NCBI GenBank assembly: GCA_965233665.1
Contig: CBDDTG010000015.1
Span: 62,001 to 126,000 of the forward strand
Source of the DNA: Bacterioplanes sp965233665
Lineage (GTDB): Bacteria; Pseudomonadota; Gammaproteobacteria; Pseudomonadales; Oceanobacteraceae
Direction of reading: 5' to 3'
Length of the DNA: 64,000 nucleotides
Below, one piece after another: positions 17,424-26,706 of this stretch. The notes below the pieces were generated by a model that saw only the letters and a list, made by a program, of their open reading frames with translations, was not told where the DNA came from and made no database searches. The translations under genes and the position numbers were made by a program. The number at the start of each line of letters is the position of its first letter. The first letter of the stretch is position 1.

Positions 17424-18833
17424 ATGAGTGATGAAATTCCGGTCAAAAACGTCACCCCAGAACCTCAATCCATGTACCAAAAACGCGAGAAGATTTATGT
17501 GCGCGAAGTGCATGGCCTGTTTCAAAAAATACGCACCTATTCTTTGTGGGCGTTAATGTTGGCCTACTACGGCACCGCATGGATCAGCTGGGGAGGCCGA
17601 CAAGCCGTGTTGTTCGATTTACCCGCGCGGCAGTTCCATATTTTTGGCGCCACCTTCTGGCCCCAGGACTTCATTCTACTCTCGACCTTATTAATTATTT
17701 GCGCCTATGGCCTGTTTACCATCACCAACTTGGCGGGCCGAGTTTGGTGTGGCTATACCTGTCCGCAATCCGCCTGGTCGTTCCTGTTTATGTGGATCGA
17801 AGAGCGCGCTGAGGGCTCACGCAACCAGCGCATTAAGCTAGACAAAGAACCCATGAGTGCCAGCAAGTTTCGCAAAAAAGCACTCAAACACATCTCTTGG
17901 CTGGTCATCGCCTTCTGGACCGGTGTCACTTTTGTTGGCTATTTCACTCCGATTCGCCAGCTGGTACCGGATCTCGCTGCCTTCAGCATTGGTGGCTGGT
18001 CGGCCTTCTGGATCATGTTTTTTACCCTGGCCACTTACATCAACGCTGGCTGGATGCGTGAACAAGTGTGCATTTACATGTGCCCTTACGCCCGCTTCCA
18101 ATCGGTGATGTACGACCGCGACACCTTGGCGGTTTCATACGATTACAACCGCGGCGAGCCGCGCGGAAAGCGCAGCAAAAAAGCCAGCGACGCCGAGCAA
18201 CAAGCGCAGCTGGGTGACTGTGTCGATTGTTCCCTGTGCGTTCAGGTTTGTCCGACCGGCATTGATATTCGCGATGGCCTGCAATATCAGTGCATCGGCT
18301 GTGCCCTGTGTGTTGATGCCTGCGACTCCATCATGGAAAAGCTCGACAAACCCAAAGGCTTGATTCGCTACACCACCGAAAACGAATTGGAAGGCCAAAC
18401 CACGCACCTGATGCGTCCGCGCTTGGTGGGCTATGCCGTGGTCTTATTGGCGATGATTTCCGGTTTTTCTTACGCCATGATGACACGTACGCCGTTTGAG
18501 CTGGACATCGAACGTGATCGCGGCAGCCTTTACCAGGTGACTCCTAACGACACGGTAGAAAATTATTACACCCTGAAAATGATGAACATGACGCAACAAC
18601 CACAAACCTATCTGTTGCGCGTCGAAGGCATTGATGGCGTAAAAATGGACATAGCGACGGAATATCAAATTCCGGTGAACAAAGTCGAAGAAATGTCATT
18701 AACTCTGGAAGTTGACCCAGACACCTCCAAACTCAGCGGCACCAAAACCCTGATTGAGTTTGTTGTGGTCGACAAGTCCAGCGGCATCGAAGTGGCGCGT
18801 GAAGAAAGCCGCTTTATTGCGCCACGTCTATAA
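17424..18833 (+). CDS. ccoG: Cytochrome c oxidase accessory protein CcoG
   Basis: A 469-aa polytopic membrane protein with two 4Fe-4S ferredoxin motifs ('CVDCSLCVQVCPTGID' and 'CIGCALCVDACD'), an N-terminal 'VWCGYTCPQSAW' cysteine motif typical of the FixG/RdxA family, and a C-terminal Ig-like periplasmic region. CcoG is linked to reduction of Cu(II) to Cu(I) for loading the CuB site of CcoN. AAGGTG lies 11 nt before the ATG. It has its own upstream region after the ccoP terminator, so a separate promoter is likely. Confidence 0.95.
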   Translation: MSDEIPVKNVTPEPQSMYQKREKIYVREVHGLFQKIRTYSLWALMLAYYGTAWISWGGRQAVLFDLPARQFHIFGATFWPQDFILLSTLLIICAYGLFTITNLAGRVWCGYTCPQSAWSFLFMWIEERAEGSRNQRIKLDKEPMSASKFRKKALKHISWLVIAFWTGVTFVGYFTPIRQLVPDLAAFSIGGWSAFWIMFFTLATYINAGWMREQVCIYMCPYARFQSVMYDRDTLAVSYDYNRGEPRGKRSKKASDAEQQAQLGDCVDCSLCVQVCPTGIDIRDGLQYQCIGCALCVDACDSIMEKLDKPKGLIRYTTENELEGQTTHLMRPRLVGYAVVLLAMISGFSYAMMTRTPFELDIERDRGSLYQVTPNDTVENYYTLKMMNMTQQPQTYLLRVEGIDGVKMDIATEYQIPVNKVEEMSLTLEVDPDTSKLSGTKTLIEFVVVDKSSGIEVAREESRFIAPRL

Positions 18834-18949
18834 CCGACCTTATCTGACACTTTGCTGCTGGAGCCAGGCCGCCCAAATGATTAAACTTGGGCGGCTTAAT
18901 TTGGGCGGTACTCCGCCACACCATCACGTCTGACATCGCCGAGCGCAGT

Positions 18950-19453
18950 ATGAAACCTGAGTCACAAGAATCCGTAACCCGCTGGTACAAGGAGCCAATG
19001 GTTTGGCTGGTCGCCGGCATTCCAGTGCTGGCCGTTATCTGGGGAGGCGTCATGTTGACCCTTGCCCTGGGCACCAAGGATTCGCTGGTCAGCGATAGCT
19101 ATTACAAAGACGGCGTTAGCTACACCGAAAACAGAGCCGCTTTTGACGCCGCAAGCCGCCTACAAGTCGAAGCAGATGTGCGCTTTAGTACTGATGAAGT
19201 TCGCCTCCAACTGCACGGTTTCTTTGATGAGTTGCCCAACACGCTGCAGTTGAAGCTGATTCATCCGACGCTTGAAGAGCGTGACTTAACCTTGTTCCTG
19301 CAAAAGATGGCCGATAACAGCTATGCCGGTGTCAACGAAATGCCGCTTCCTGAAAGGCGCCGTCTGTGGCTGTCGAGCCCGGAGCAAGGTTGGCAAATAC
19401 GGGCAACGGAGCTGATCATGCCCGAGCAGGTAGTCAGCATTAGCCATCAATGA
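18950..19453 (+). CDS. ccoH: FixH family protein
   Basis: A 167-aa protein with a membrane helix near residues 17-37 ('PMVWLVAGIPVLAVIWGGVM') and a periplasmic domain with the family signature 'DSYYKDGVSYTENRAA'. CcoH/FixH is needed for cbb3 oxidase assembly and stability. I chose the ATG at 18950 ('MKPESQESVTRWY') because the family begins close to the helix. Its stop overlaps the ccoI start as ATGA, so the two genes are coupled. Confidence 0.9.
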   Translation: MKPESQESVTRWYKEPMVWLVAGIPVLAVIWGGVMLTLALGTKDSLVSDSYYKDGVSYTENRAAFDAASRLQVEADVRFSTDEVRLQLHGFFDELPNTLQLKLIHPTLEERDLTLFLQKMADNSYAGVNEMPLPERRRLWLSSPEQGWQIRATELIMPEQVVSISHQ

Positions 19454-21864
19454 GCAGCGCCAGCTCCACTGTGACCCAAGCCTGCTTTCATTGTGGTGAA
19501 ACCACGCATGAAGGACAGCGCTGGGCCACCCAAATCGACGGCCAGTTACAACCCATGTGCTGCCCGGGCTGTAAAGCCGTGGCCGAGACCATTGTTGCCA
19601 GTGGCCTGAAAGACTATTACCGCCATCGGACCGATCTGCCTGAACTGTCGCCGGCTGAGTTTGACAACCAAGACTTGGTTGCTCGCGACACCTTAAAGAT
19701 GTACGACTCCGATGCAGTGCAGCAGCAGTTTGTAGTGCGTCACGGCGATGAGCGTGAAGCCACCTTGATTATTGATGGCATTAGCTGCGCCGCTTGTGCC
19801 TGGCTGATTGAGCACCGTTTGAAACAACTCGAAGCGGTTCAGCAAGCCAGCCTCAACCTATCAAACCACCGTTTGGTATTGCGCTGGAATCAAACGCAAC
19901 AGCCTTTATCTGAGTTAATGGAATCGATTGCCAGATTGGGCTATAAGCCAGCGCCATTTTCCGCCACCGAGCAAGAAGCCCAGCGCAGCCATGAAAGTCG
20001 CCAAGCCATTCGCCGTTTGGCCGTCGCCGGCATCGGCATGATGCAAGTTATGATGATCTCGGTGCCGATTTACGTCGGCATGGAGCTGCAATACGAAAAC
20101 TTCATGCGCATCGCCGCCATGCTGCTGACCTTGCCAGTGGTCTTGTTCAGTGCCAAACCCTTTTTTGACGCCGCCATCCGCGACTTAAAAAACCGCCATC
20201 TGACCATGGACGTGCCGGTTTCTCTGGCCATTTTGCTGGCGTTTAGCGCCAGTGTTTGGAGCACCTTTAACCAAGGAGTCGAAATTTATTTCGACTCGGT
20301 GTGCATGTTTACCTTTTTCTTATTATTCGGCCGCTTCTTAGAAATGCGGGCACGTCACCGCATGGGGAAAGCCGGCAATAATCTTATGACATTGCTGCCG
20401 ACGGTGGCATTGCGACTCAACGGTGAAGACGAAGAAATCATCGCCAGCAGCGACGTTTGCAGTGGCGATGTGCTGCGATTGAAACCTGGCCAAGCCATTC
20501 CCGCGGATGGCGTTATTCTCAGTGGCCGCAGCTCCGTCGATGAAGCGGCCCTGACGGGTGAGTACCTACCGGTCAGTAAAGAACCCGGCGATGCGGTCAT
20601 CGGCGGCACCTTTAACGTCGAAAGTCCGATGACGATGCGAGTCACTGCCACAGGGGCAGAGGCACAGCTCTCTACCATTATGCGACTGATGGACCGAGCG
20701 CAGCAGGAAAAACCCGCTATCGCACTCATCGCCGATCGAGTGGCCAGTTATTTTGTTGCTGCCGTTCTAGCAGTGTCTGCCGCCGTCGCCGCTTACTGGT
20801 GGCCACAAGGCCCGGAGCATGCCTTTTTTGTGGCGTTATCTGTGCTGGTGGTGACTTGCCCATGCGCCCTATCACTGGCGACGCCGACGGCATTAACCGC
20901 TGCGACGGCTTCTCTGCGTGAGTCTGGATTGTTGATCAGTAAAGGTTATGTGTTGGAAGCGCTGACGCGCATCGATCGCATCGTTTTCGACAAGACCGGA
21001 ACGCTCACCCAAGGGCGACTCACGCTGGAGCAATGCAACCCCATTGCCGAGCACAACCAAGATACGTGCCTACAAATCATTGCCGGCTTAGAACGACACT
21101 CGACTCACCCCATCGCCAGCGCCTTTCGCCAGTTGCGTGGCTACGACATGGCAGAAGTTGAGCAGCACTCCGGCGACGGTATTCAAGGCCACTACCAAGG
21201 CAAGTGCTGGCGCTTTGGTCACAGCCGTTACGCCGCCGGCGAAGCACTGCAGTCACCTAGCCAAGAGCCTGGGCAGTGGCTGCTGCTCAGCTGCGAATAC
21301 CAACCCCAGGCTTGGGTGCGCCTTAACGACAGCACACGTAAATCCGCCCCGGCTTTGATCGAAGGCCTTAAACAGCGCGACATCGCGATCTCGCTGCTCA
21401 CCGGGGACCCAAGCAACAGCGGTCAGCGTTTAGCCGCAGAGCTAGGCATAGACGATGTGCGCTGTGGTCAATCACCGGAACAGAAACTCGCCGCTGTGCG
21501 TCAGTGGCAAGCCCAAGGGCAGCGCGTTTTAATGGTGGGGGATGGCATCAATGATGTACCGGTACTGGCCGGTGCGGATTTGTCGCTGGCCGTCAATGAG
21601 GCCAGCGATCTGGCCAAAACCAACGCCGACTGCATGCTGACCAACGGCCATCTCGACGTGATTCTGCAAGGCTTAAACCACGCCCATAAGACACACCGTA
21701 TTATTCGTCAAAACATCGCCTGGGCGTTGGCTTACAACCTAGTGGCCTTACCGCTAGCCGCGGCCGGGCTGGTGCCACCTTGGGCGGCGGCGATCGGCAT
21801 GTCACTCAGTTCACTGTTAGTCGTTACCAACGCATTGCGTTTGGTGCGCCACCCTCGGGGGTAA
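19450..21864 (+). CDS. ccoI: Copper-transporting P1B-type ATPase for cbb3 oxidase
   Basis: An 804-aa ATPase. A Cys-rich N-terminus ('CFHCGE', 'MCCPGCK') and an HMA domain with 'GISCAACAW' precede the membrane domain with the metal site 'CPCALSLATP'. The phosphorylation loop 'DKTGTLTQG' and hinge 'GDGINDVP' are present. The extra N-terminal zinc-finger-like module is typical of CcoI/FixI rather than CopA. It exports copper toward the periplasm for insertion into CcoN. It overlaps ccoH by 4 nt and leads into ccoS 2 nt later. Confidence 0.96.
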   Translation: MSSASSTVTQACFHCGETTHEGQRWATQIDGQLQPMCCPGCKAVAETIVASGLKDYYRHRTDLPELSPAEFDNQDLVARDTLKMYDSDAVQQQFVVRHGDEREATLIIDGISCAACAWLIEHRLKQLEAVQQASLNLSNHRLVLRWNQTQQPLSELMESIARLGYKPAPFSATEQEAQRSHESRQAIRRLAVAGIGMMQVMMISVPIYVGMELQYENFMRIAAMLLTLPVVLFSAKPFFDAAIRDLKNRHLTMDVPVSLAILLAFSASVWSTFNQGVEIYFDSVCMFTFFLLFGRFLEMRARHRMGKAGNNLMTLLPTVALRLNGEDEEIIASSDVCSGDVLRLKPGQAIPADGVILSGRSSVDEAALTGEYLPVSKEPGDAVIGGTFNVESPMTMRVTATGAEAQLSTIMRLMDRAQQEKPAIALIADRVASYFVAAVLAVSAAVAAYWWPQGPEHAFFVALSVLVVTCPCALSLATPTALTAATASLRESGLLISKGYVLEALTRIDRIVFDKTGTLTQGRLTLEQCNPIAEHNQDTCLQIIAGLERHSTHPIASAFRQLRGYDMAEVEQHSGDGIQGHYQGKCWRFGHSRYAAGEALQSPSQEPGQWLLLSCEYQPQAWVRLNDSTRKSAPALIEGLKQRDIAISLLTGDPSNSGQRLAAELGIDDVRCGQSPEQKLAAVRQWQAQGQRVLMVGDGINDVPVLAGADLSLAVNEASDLAKTNADCMLTNGHLDVILQGLNHAHKTHRIIRQNIAWALAYNLVALPLAAAGLVPPWAAAIGMSLSSLLVVTNALRLVRHPRG

Positions 21865-21866
21865 CC

Positions 21867-22061
21867 ATGGACATCATTTACGTATTGGTTCCACTGTCGT
21901 TGATCTTGCTCGGCTTGGCCATTGCCATTTTCTTCTGGGCAGTGCGCAGCGGTCAGTTTGACGACATGGACTCACCGGCAAGCCGCATTCTTTTCGATGA
22001 CGACGAGCCAGAACAACATCACCAGACCACCGACAAAGATCAGGATCCGCATCGTGACTGA
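21867..22061 (+). CDS. ccoS: cbb3-type oxidase assembly protein CcoS
   Basis: A 64-aa protein with one N-terminal helix ('IIYVLVPLSLILLGLAIAIFF'), the conserved 'AVRSGQFDDMDSPASRIL' block and an acidic tail. This is the textbook CcoS pattern; CcoS is required for cofactor insertion into CcoN. The ATG at 21867, two bases after the ccoI stop, is chosen over an in-frame upstream start inside ccoI. Confidence 0.93.
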   Translation: MDIIYVLVPLSLILLGLAIAIFFWAVRSGQFDDMDSPASRILFDDDEPEQHHQTTDKDQDPHRD

Positions 22062-22725
22062 ACCCTTGTCACTGCTTACCGCGGTTTTGCTCGGCTTGTT
22101 TGGCGCCAGTCATTGCTTGGTTATGTGCGGCGGCATTGCGGCTTCGATGGGGACACAACTGCAGCAGCAGCGCCTTGTGGGCGCGTTGTTGTTCAATGGT
22201 GGCCGCATCACCAGCTACGCCATGGCCGGGGCCATAGTCGGCTTCGCTGGCTTATGGCTGCAAAGCCAACACCTGTGGTTAATGACTGGCCTACGCACCC
22301 TGGCAGGCGCTTTGTTGATTCTAATGGGGTTATACATCGCCCGCTGGGCACTGTGGCTGACCCGTTTGGAACAGTTAGGACAACGCCTCTGGCGCCATCT
22401 CCAACCCATGGCACAACAGTTGGTTGGCAGCCATGAACTGATGGATCGCTGGTTGCTCGGCATGCTGTGGGGCTGGCTGCCTTGCGGCCTGATCTACAGC
22501 ACCCTCAGCTGGGTGGCCGCCAATGGCGATCCGATTAATGGCGCATTAGCCATGCTGGCCTTTGGCTTAGGGACCTTGCCAGCGATGTTTACCAGCACCT
22601 TGGCAGCCTCGGCCTTAATCAATCTCATCAGCCGTCAATGGGTGCGCAGCGCTTCTGGCTTGATTTTGATCGGCTACGGCATTTGGACCATCGTCAGTGC
22701 TTTCCCCAACGCCCATCACGGCTGA
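22054..22725 (+). CDS. TauE/SafE family membrane protein of the cco cluster
   Basis: A 223-aa polytopic membrane protein. The first helix carries 'GASHCLVMCGGI', a Cys-containing motif seen in the TauE/SafE-like proteins that follow ccoS in many gammaproteobacteria, and 'GWLPCGLIYS' repeats the theme in the second half. The motifs hint at metal or thiol transport tied to oxidase maturation, not at a sulfite exporter. The start is a GTG that overlaps the ccoS stop by 8 nt with AGGAT upstream; longer frames run inside ccoS. Confidence 0.85.
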   Translation: MTEPLSLLTAVLLGLFGASHCLVMCGGIAASMGTQLQQQRLVGALLFNGGRITSYAMAGAIVGFAGLWLQSQHLWLMTGLRTLAGALLILMGLYIARWALWLTRLEQLGQRLWRHLQPMAQQLVGSHELMDRWLLGMLWGWLPCGLIYSTLSWVAANGDPINGALAMLAFGLGTLPAMFTSTLAASALINLISRQWVRSASGLILIGYGIWTIVSAFPNAHHG

Positions 22726-22883
22726 TATCCAGCGCCGTAGCATGGCGGTCAATATGGATAGTTTCACATGATCGCTACAGCATTTATACAAGGTATGCAC
22801 TGCGGGGTTTTCGTCTTATAAATCCCCTACATTAACTTGACAGACTCGCCCATCGAGTCGACCATTGGCACTATTATCATTAG

Positions 22884-22901
22884 TCAATCCACCGGGATTG
22901 A
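22884..22901 (+). promoter_or_regulatory. Palindrome just upstream of the Fnr/Anr gene
   Basis: TCAATCC-ACCG-GGATTGA is a perfect 7-bp inverted repeat 21 bp before the start codon. It is not the consensus Fnr site (TTGAT-N4-ATCAA). It could be an operator or a small mRNA hairpin near the ribosome site. Confidence 0.3.
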
Positions 22902-22921
22902 GCGCTTTGCTTGAGGCCCCT

Positions 22922-23683
22922 ATGAAACCATCCAATCTTTCCAGCATGCCGCTGCGCGGCAGCCAGCCCCATTGTCAAACCTGTTCACTGAATGCGTTGT
23001 GCCTGCCCTTATCGCTCAGTGATAACGACATGGAGCGTCTGGACGATATTATTCGCCGTGGCCGCCCTATTCAAAAAGGCCAACTGCTGTTTCAACAAGG
23101 TGAAGACTTTCAATCCGTTTTTGCCGTGCGCACCGGCGCCCTCAAGACTTATACCCTGGCCAGCAACGGTGAGGAGCAAATCACAGGCTTTCACTTAGCG
23201 TCAGAGCTGATCGGCTTGGCTGGTTACGACAATGGTCAGTACCCTTTAACAGCCAAAGCGCTGGAAACCACCACAGTGTGCGAGATCCCGCTGACACAAC
23301 TGGAGTCGCTGGCCGACGACCTGCCAGATTTACGTCGCCAGTTGATGCGCACCATGGGCACCGAAATCCGTCATGATCAAAATATGATGCTGTTGCTGAG
23401 TAAGAAAAACGCCGAAGAACGCGTTGCTTCCTTCCTGCTGGACATTTCCCAGCGCTACTCACGGCGCGGGTTTTCTGCCAACCACTTCCGCTTGCCCATG
23501 TCACGGGTGGACATCAGTAATTACCTGGGCTTGGCGGTAGAAACCATCAGCCGGGTCTTCACCCGCTTTCAGAAAAATGGCCTGATCGAAACCCAAGGCA
23601 AAGAAGTTATCCTGCAAGACATTACGTCTCTGCAGCAATTGGCTGGTATCAAAGACGAAGAAGACTGCGGCCATCATCAATAA
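22922..23683 (+). CDS. fnr: Fnr/Anr-type oxygen-sensing transcription regulator
   Basis: A 253-aa Crp/Fnr regulator. The N-terminal cysteines sit in 'HCQTCSLNALC' with a fourth in 'TTVCEIP', the four ligands of the oxygen-labile 4Fe-4S cluster. A cNMP-like beta barrel and dimer helix follow, and the C-terminal winged helix has the recognition segment 'DISNYLGLAVETISRVFTRF', with the E--SR pattern of Fnr (ETISR). It activates microaerobic genes, classically including cco operons. The ATG at 22922 gives the family length. Its location downstream of the cco cluster is conserved in pseudomonads and relatives. Confidence 0.95.
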   Translation: MKPSNLSSMPLRGSQPHCQTCSLNALCLPLSLSDNDMERLDDIIRRGRPIQKGQLLFQQGEDFQSVFAVRTGALKTYTLASNGEEQITGFHLASELIGLAGYDNGQYPLTAKALETTTVCEIPLTQLESLADDLPDLRRQLMRTMGTEIRHDQNMMLLLSKKNAEERVASFLLDISQRYSRRGFSANHFRLPMSRVDISNYLGLAVETISRVFTRFQKNGLIETQGKEVILQDITSLQQLAGIKDEEDCGHHQ

Positions 23684-23689
23684 GTGACG

Positions 23690-23705
23690 GGCGGGTCACC
23701 CCGCC
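23690..23705 (+). terminator. Hairpin after the Fnr/Anr gene
   Basis: GGCGGG-TCAC-CCCGCC forms a perfect 6-bp GC stem right after the stop codon, but no T-run follows. It may protect the 3' end or be a weak terminator. Confidence 0.35.
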
Positions 23706-23845
23706 TGCTCATCGCCTGGCACATTCCCTGCTTAGTTCCTATTGAGCGCAACCTGATTTGACGCATTATTTGCGCCGATATCCAGGAAAGCGACTAACAC
23801 CTGATCTATGGTTGTGGTGCGGCAAGTGGTTGCCGGGAGGTAAAG

Positions 23846-24340
23846 ATGGGTATTTGTGCCAAAGAACTTCAACGTTGGGTCATTGAACCGACCCTAACCA
23901 CCATGGATTGTTGGTCACCCGCCCTAGTGCAGCTACTACTCGCAACGGCAGCACAAGAGTCAGAACTGGGGCAACACATACACGGCGAGCAGCAGCGCGG
24001 CCTGGGCATTTATCAAATCAGCAGTCGCACCCATCGCAATGTTTGGGATCGCTACTTAGTCCACCACCCAGAACTGGCCAGTACCGTGCGCGGCCTAGCC
24101 AGCCAGCATGATTTTTTGCGCCATCCACACGCTGAATTAACCACCAATTTATCCTACGCCACCGCTATCGCGGCACTGATTTATTTGCGTAACCGCCGTT
24201 TTCAACTGCCAGACAAGCCCAGCGTGGCCACACTGGCGCGTCTGTGGCGGCGCTATTACCACCGCAATAGCCGCGTCAGCATTGATGCCTTCGCTGATCG
24301 CTACCTCACGCTGGCACCACCGGGTTTGCATGCAGCCTGA
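23846..24340 (+). CDS. Putative lysozyme-fold / lytic transglycosylase-like protein
   Basis: A 164-aa protein without a signal peptide. 'ATAAQESELGQHIHG' followed by 'GLGIYQISSRTHRNVW' resembles the catalytic-Glu helix and the Gly/Gln-Ile-Ser segment of phage-type transglycosylases (SLT-like fold); the rest is helical. The lack of an export signal is odd for a murein enzyme and recalls phage-tail lysozymes. A start codon at 23846 follows a GGGAGG-like site. I rate the fold as plausible and the activity as unproven. Confidence 0.5.
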   Translation: MGICAKELQRWVIEPTLTTMDCWSPALVQLLLATAAQESELGQHIHGEQQRGLGIYQISSRTHRNVWDRYLVHHPELASTVRGLASQHDFLRHPHAELTTNLSYATAIAALIYLRNRRFQLPDKPSVATLARLWRRYYHRNSRVSIDAFADRYLTLAPPGLHAA

Positions 24341-24403
24341 TGCTGACTCTGGCGCGCAACTTCGTTAGAATGCGCGCCCTGTTCACTTTTTGATCCTAGC
24401 CGT

Positions 24404-25255
24404 ATGACCACCGAAGCCGCTGAGCGCAAAGCCCGTACCGAGTTCAACAAGCTGCAAAAACGCCTGCGCCGCAATGTCGGCAAAGCCATCGAAGATTATT
24501 GCATGATCGAAGAAGGCGATAAGGTGATGGTTTGCCTGTCTGGTGGCAAAGATTCGTACACCATGCTGGATATTTTGCTCAGCCTGCAAAAAAGTGCACC
24601 GGTGTCGTTTGAGCTGGTGGCCGTGAACATGGACCAAAAACAGCCCGGCTTTCCCGAGCACGTGCTGCCTGAGTACTTAGATCAGCTCGGCGTACCCTAT
24701 TACATCGTCGAAAAAGACACGTATAGCATCGTCAAAGAAGTGGTACCGGAAGGCAAAACCACCTGTGGTTTGTGCTCTCGCCTGCGTCGCGGCACATTGT
24801 ATGGCTTTGCCGAAAGCATTGGCGCCAATAAAATAGCGCTGGGCCATCATCGTGACGACATCATCGAAACACTGTTTTTGAACATGTTTCATGGCGGCAA
24901 GCTCAAAGCCATGCCACCCAAGCTGCTCAGTGACGACCAAAAGCATGTGTTGATTCGCCCATTGGCTTACTGCAAAGAAAAAGACATCGAAGCCTTTGCC
25001 AGCGCCAAGGAATTTCCCATTATTCCGTGTAACTTGTGTGGCTCACAGGAAAATCTGCAGCGTCAAAACATCAAGCAAATGCTGCAAGAGTGGGAGCGCC
25101 AACAGCCTGGGCGCAGTGAAAATATCTTTGCTGCGGTTTGCAACGTTGCACCGTCACAGTTGGGTGACAGAGAGCTGTTCGATTTTGTCAATTTGCAAAA
25201 ACAGCAGGATAAATCTCACCTGTTTACCCGCCTAGACGCCGTTAATATCGACTGA
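24404..25255 (+). CDS. ttcA: tRNA 2-thiocytidine(32) synthetase TtcA
   Basis: A 283-aa PP-loop ATPase that thiolates C32 of certain tRNAs. The PP-loop 'CLSGGKDSYTM' lies near residues 45-55, and the two cysteine motifs holding the 4Fe-4S cluster are 'CGLCSR' and 'CNLCGS'. 'LGHHRDDIIETL' is also characteristic. Full length compared with E. coli TtcA. It is often a neighbour of the Fnr gene in gammaproteobacteria. Confidence 0.96.
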   Translation: MTTEAAERKARTEFNKLQKRLRRNVGKAIEDYCMIEEGDKVMVCLSGGKDSYTMLDILLSLQKSAPVSFELVAVNMDQKQPGFPEHVLPEYLDQLGVPYYIVEKDTYSIVKEVVPEGKTTCGLCSRLRRGTLYGFAESIGANKIALGHHRDDIIETLFLNMFHGGKLKAMPPKLLSDDQKHVLIRPLAYCKEKDIEAFASAKEFPIIPCNLCGSQENLQRQNIKQMLQEWERQQPGRSENIFAAVCNVAPSQLGDRELFDFVNLQKQQDKSHLFTRLDAVNID

Positions 25256-25272
25256 TCAACGGCTCGGCTAGA

Positions 25273-25740
25273 TCACTGACCCACCATGAGTTTGTGGGTC
25301 ACATCCAAATGGTAGTGGCCGGGCTTGTCTTGACTCAACTCATACTGCATCAGGTAACGTCGTTCGCTATGAATGTCTTCGGCCATGGCCTGCAGCTGGC
25401 AGCCACCTGGCTTTAGTGGCTCGGGCAGCTGGCTGCGTACCTGATACTGCTGCTCCAGCTCTTCAACGGCCACCGTCGAAATGGCCTCGGTCGGGCCGCC
25501 AGCAATGCCTTTGCGAATCCACTGGAAAAACAACCGGTGTTGACCTTGCTCACTGGTTCGAATCACACGCACATAACCCTCGCCGCCATCCACTCGCCAA
25601 GGGCAAACACGCTGGGTTTCAGCAACCCAGACCGGCAATTTGTAAATCGCCTTGAGCTGTTCATCCCCCTTTGCAGCCCAACAGGGGTTGGCCACCCCAC
25701 TCACAGTAAAAACGGCCAAGACAACGCTTCGAACCTTCAT
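25273..25740 (-). CDS. Exported hypothetical protein
   Basis: A 155-aa protein with a clear signal peptide ('MKVRSVVLAVFTVSGVANPCWAA'-type, cleaved after Ala). The mature part has two cysteines that may pair ('RVCPWRVDGGEG', 'GGCQLQAMAED') and beta-strand character. It lies 9 bp downstream of greB with AGGAG before the ATG, so it is co-transcribed with it. I do not recognise a family; it is likely periplasmic. Confidence 0.7.
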   Translation of the reverse strand: MKVRSVVLAVFTVSGVANPCWAAKGDEQLKAIYKLPVWVAETQRVCPWRVDGGEGYVRVIRTSEQGQHRLFFQWIRKGIAGGPTEAISTVAVEELEQQYQVRSQLPEPLKPGGCQLQAMAEDIHSERRYLMQYELSQDKPGHYHLDVTHKLMVGQ

Positions 25741-25749
25741 GATTGCTCC

Positions 25750-26292
25750 TTAATCTTCTACCCAGCGGCTTTGTGTCTGCCGCCCAGGGTCCCAGTCAGG
25801 CACATCGTAGTTGACCGATTCAATGTAGTATTCCACCTCGCCCTTGGGTAGCCGCACACTGACATCATCGCCCACCGACTTACCAAGCAAACCACGCGCC
25901 AGCGGCGCATCGACACTGATGTAGCCGCGCGGCAGATCAATTTCATCCTCACCGACAATGCGATAGCGGTGTAGCGCACCGTCCTCGTCTTCTAAAACGA
26001 TCCAGGCGCCAAAATAAACCTTCTGCGGATTGTCCGGCCGCCGCTCGACCACAGTGACTTGCTCTAGTCTTTTACGCAAAAAGCGCAGGCGGCTATCAAT
26101 CTGACGCAAACGTTTTTTGCCATAGATATACTCGGCATTTTCTGAGCGATCGCCTAACTTGGCAGCATCGGATACTTGTTGGGTGACACGTGGGCGCTCA
26201 GTACGCCAGAGAAAGTCATGTTCGTCTTTCAATGCTTGCTCCCCTTCAGGGGTAATCAAGTGGGCACGGCGCGGTAAAGGTTGGGTGCTCAT
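25750..26292 (-). CDS. greB: Transcription elongation factor GreB
   Basis: A 180-aa Gre factor. An N-terminal coiled coil with 'DRSENAEYIYGKKRLRQID', holding the acidic tip residues that stimulate RNA polymerase transcript cleavage, is followed by the FKBP-like C-terminal domain ('VDAPLARGLLGKSVGDDV'). Together with the basic patch ('KKRLRQIDSRLRFLRKRLE') this marks GreB rather than GreA. I chose the ATG at 26292 ('MSTQPLPRR'). Confidence 0.95.
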   Translation of the reverse strand: MSTQPLPRRAHLITPEGEQALKDEHDFLWRTERPRVTQQVSDAAKLGDRSENAEYIYGKKRLRQIDSRLRFLRKRLEQVTVVERRPDNPQKVYFGAWIVLEDEDGALHRYRIVGEDEIDLPRGYISVDAPLARGLLGKSVGDDVSVRLPKGEVEYYIESVNYDVPDWDPGRQTQSRWVED

Positions 26293-26424
26293 ACTCTCGT
26301 CATGGTTTCGCAATTTATCTGGTTGATAATCAGGATTTATGCCACCGTGAGCAAGCCCTAGGGCACATCTGAATAATTCGGTGCCCTAGTGGCCGTACTC
26401 ATGTCCTTGCAAGTGAGATAAACC

Positions 26425-26694
26425 ATGTTGCAACGCAGTGCCAGGCTGGCCATCGGCGGCTTGTTGGTCATCGCCGGCTTGATCATGATGCCCATGCCCA
26501 TTCCTCTGGGACTGTTATTCATTTTGCTCGGTTTGTCGTTATTGATCAGTGTTTTGCCTGCGCTGCGCCTGCGCATTTTGGCGGTGCGTCAACGATTTCC
26601 CAAATGGTCTCGATCATTACAGCGACAAAAGCGCTATTTGCCGGCAGCTTTACGGCACTTACTGGACGATACCGATCCCGAGCAACATCCCTAG
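26425..26694 (+). CDS. Small inner-membrane protein
   Basis: An 89-aa protein with two adjoining hydrophobic segments around 'MMPMPIPLGLLFILLG', a proline turn that resembles the PGPGW-type small membrane proteins, then a basic C-terminal half ('RQRFPKWSRSLQRQKR'). It is divergent from greB. Function unknown. Confidence 0.6.
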   Translation: MLQRSARLAIGGLLVIAGLIMMPMPIPLGLLFILLGLSLLISVLPALRLRILAVRQRFPKWSRSLQRQKRYLPAALRHLLDDTDPEQHP

Positions 26695-26706
26695 TCTCCT
26701 GACACT

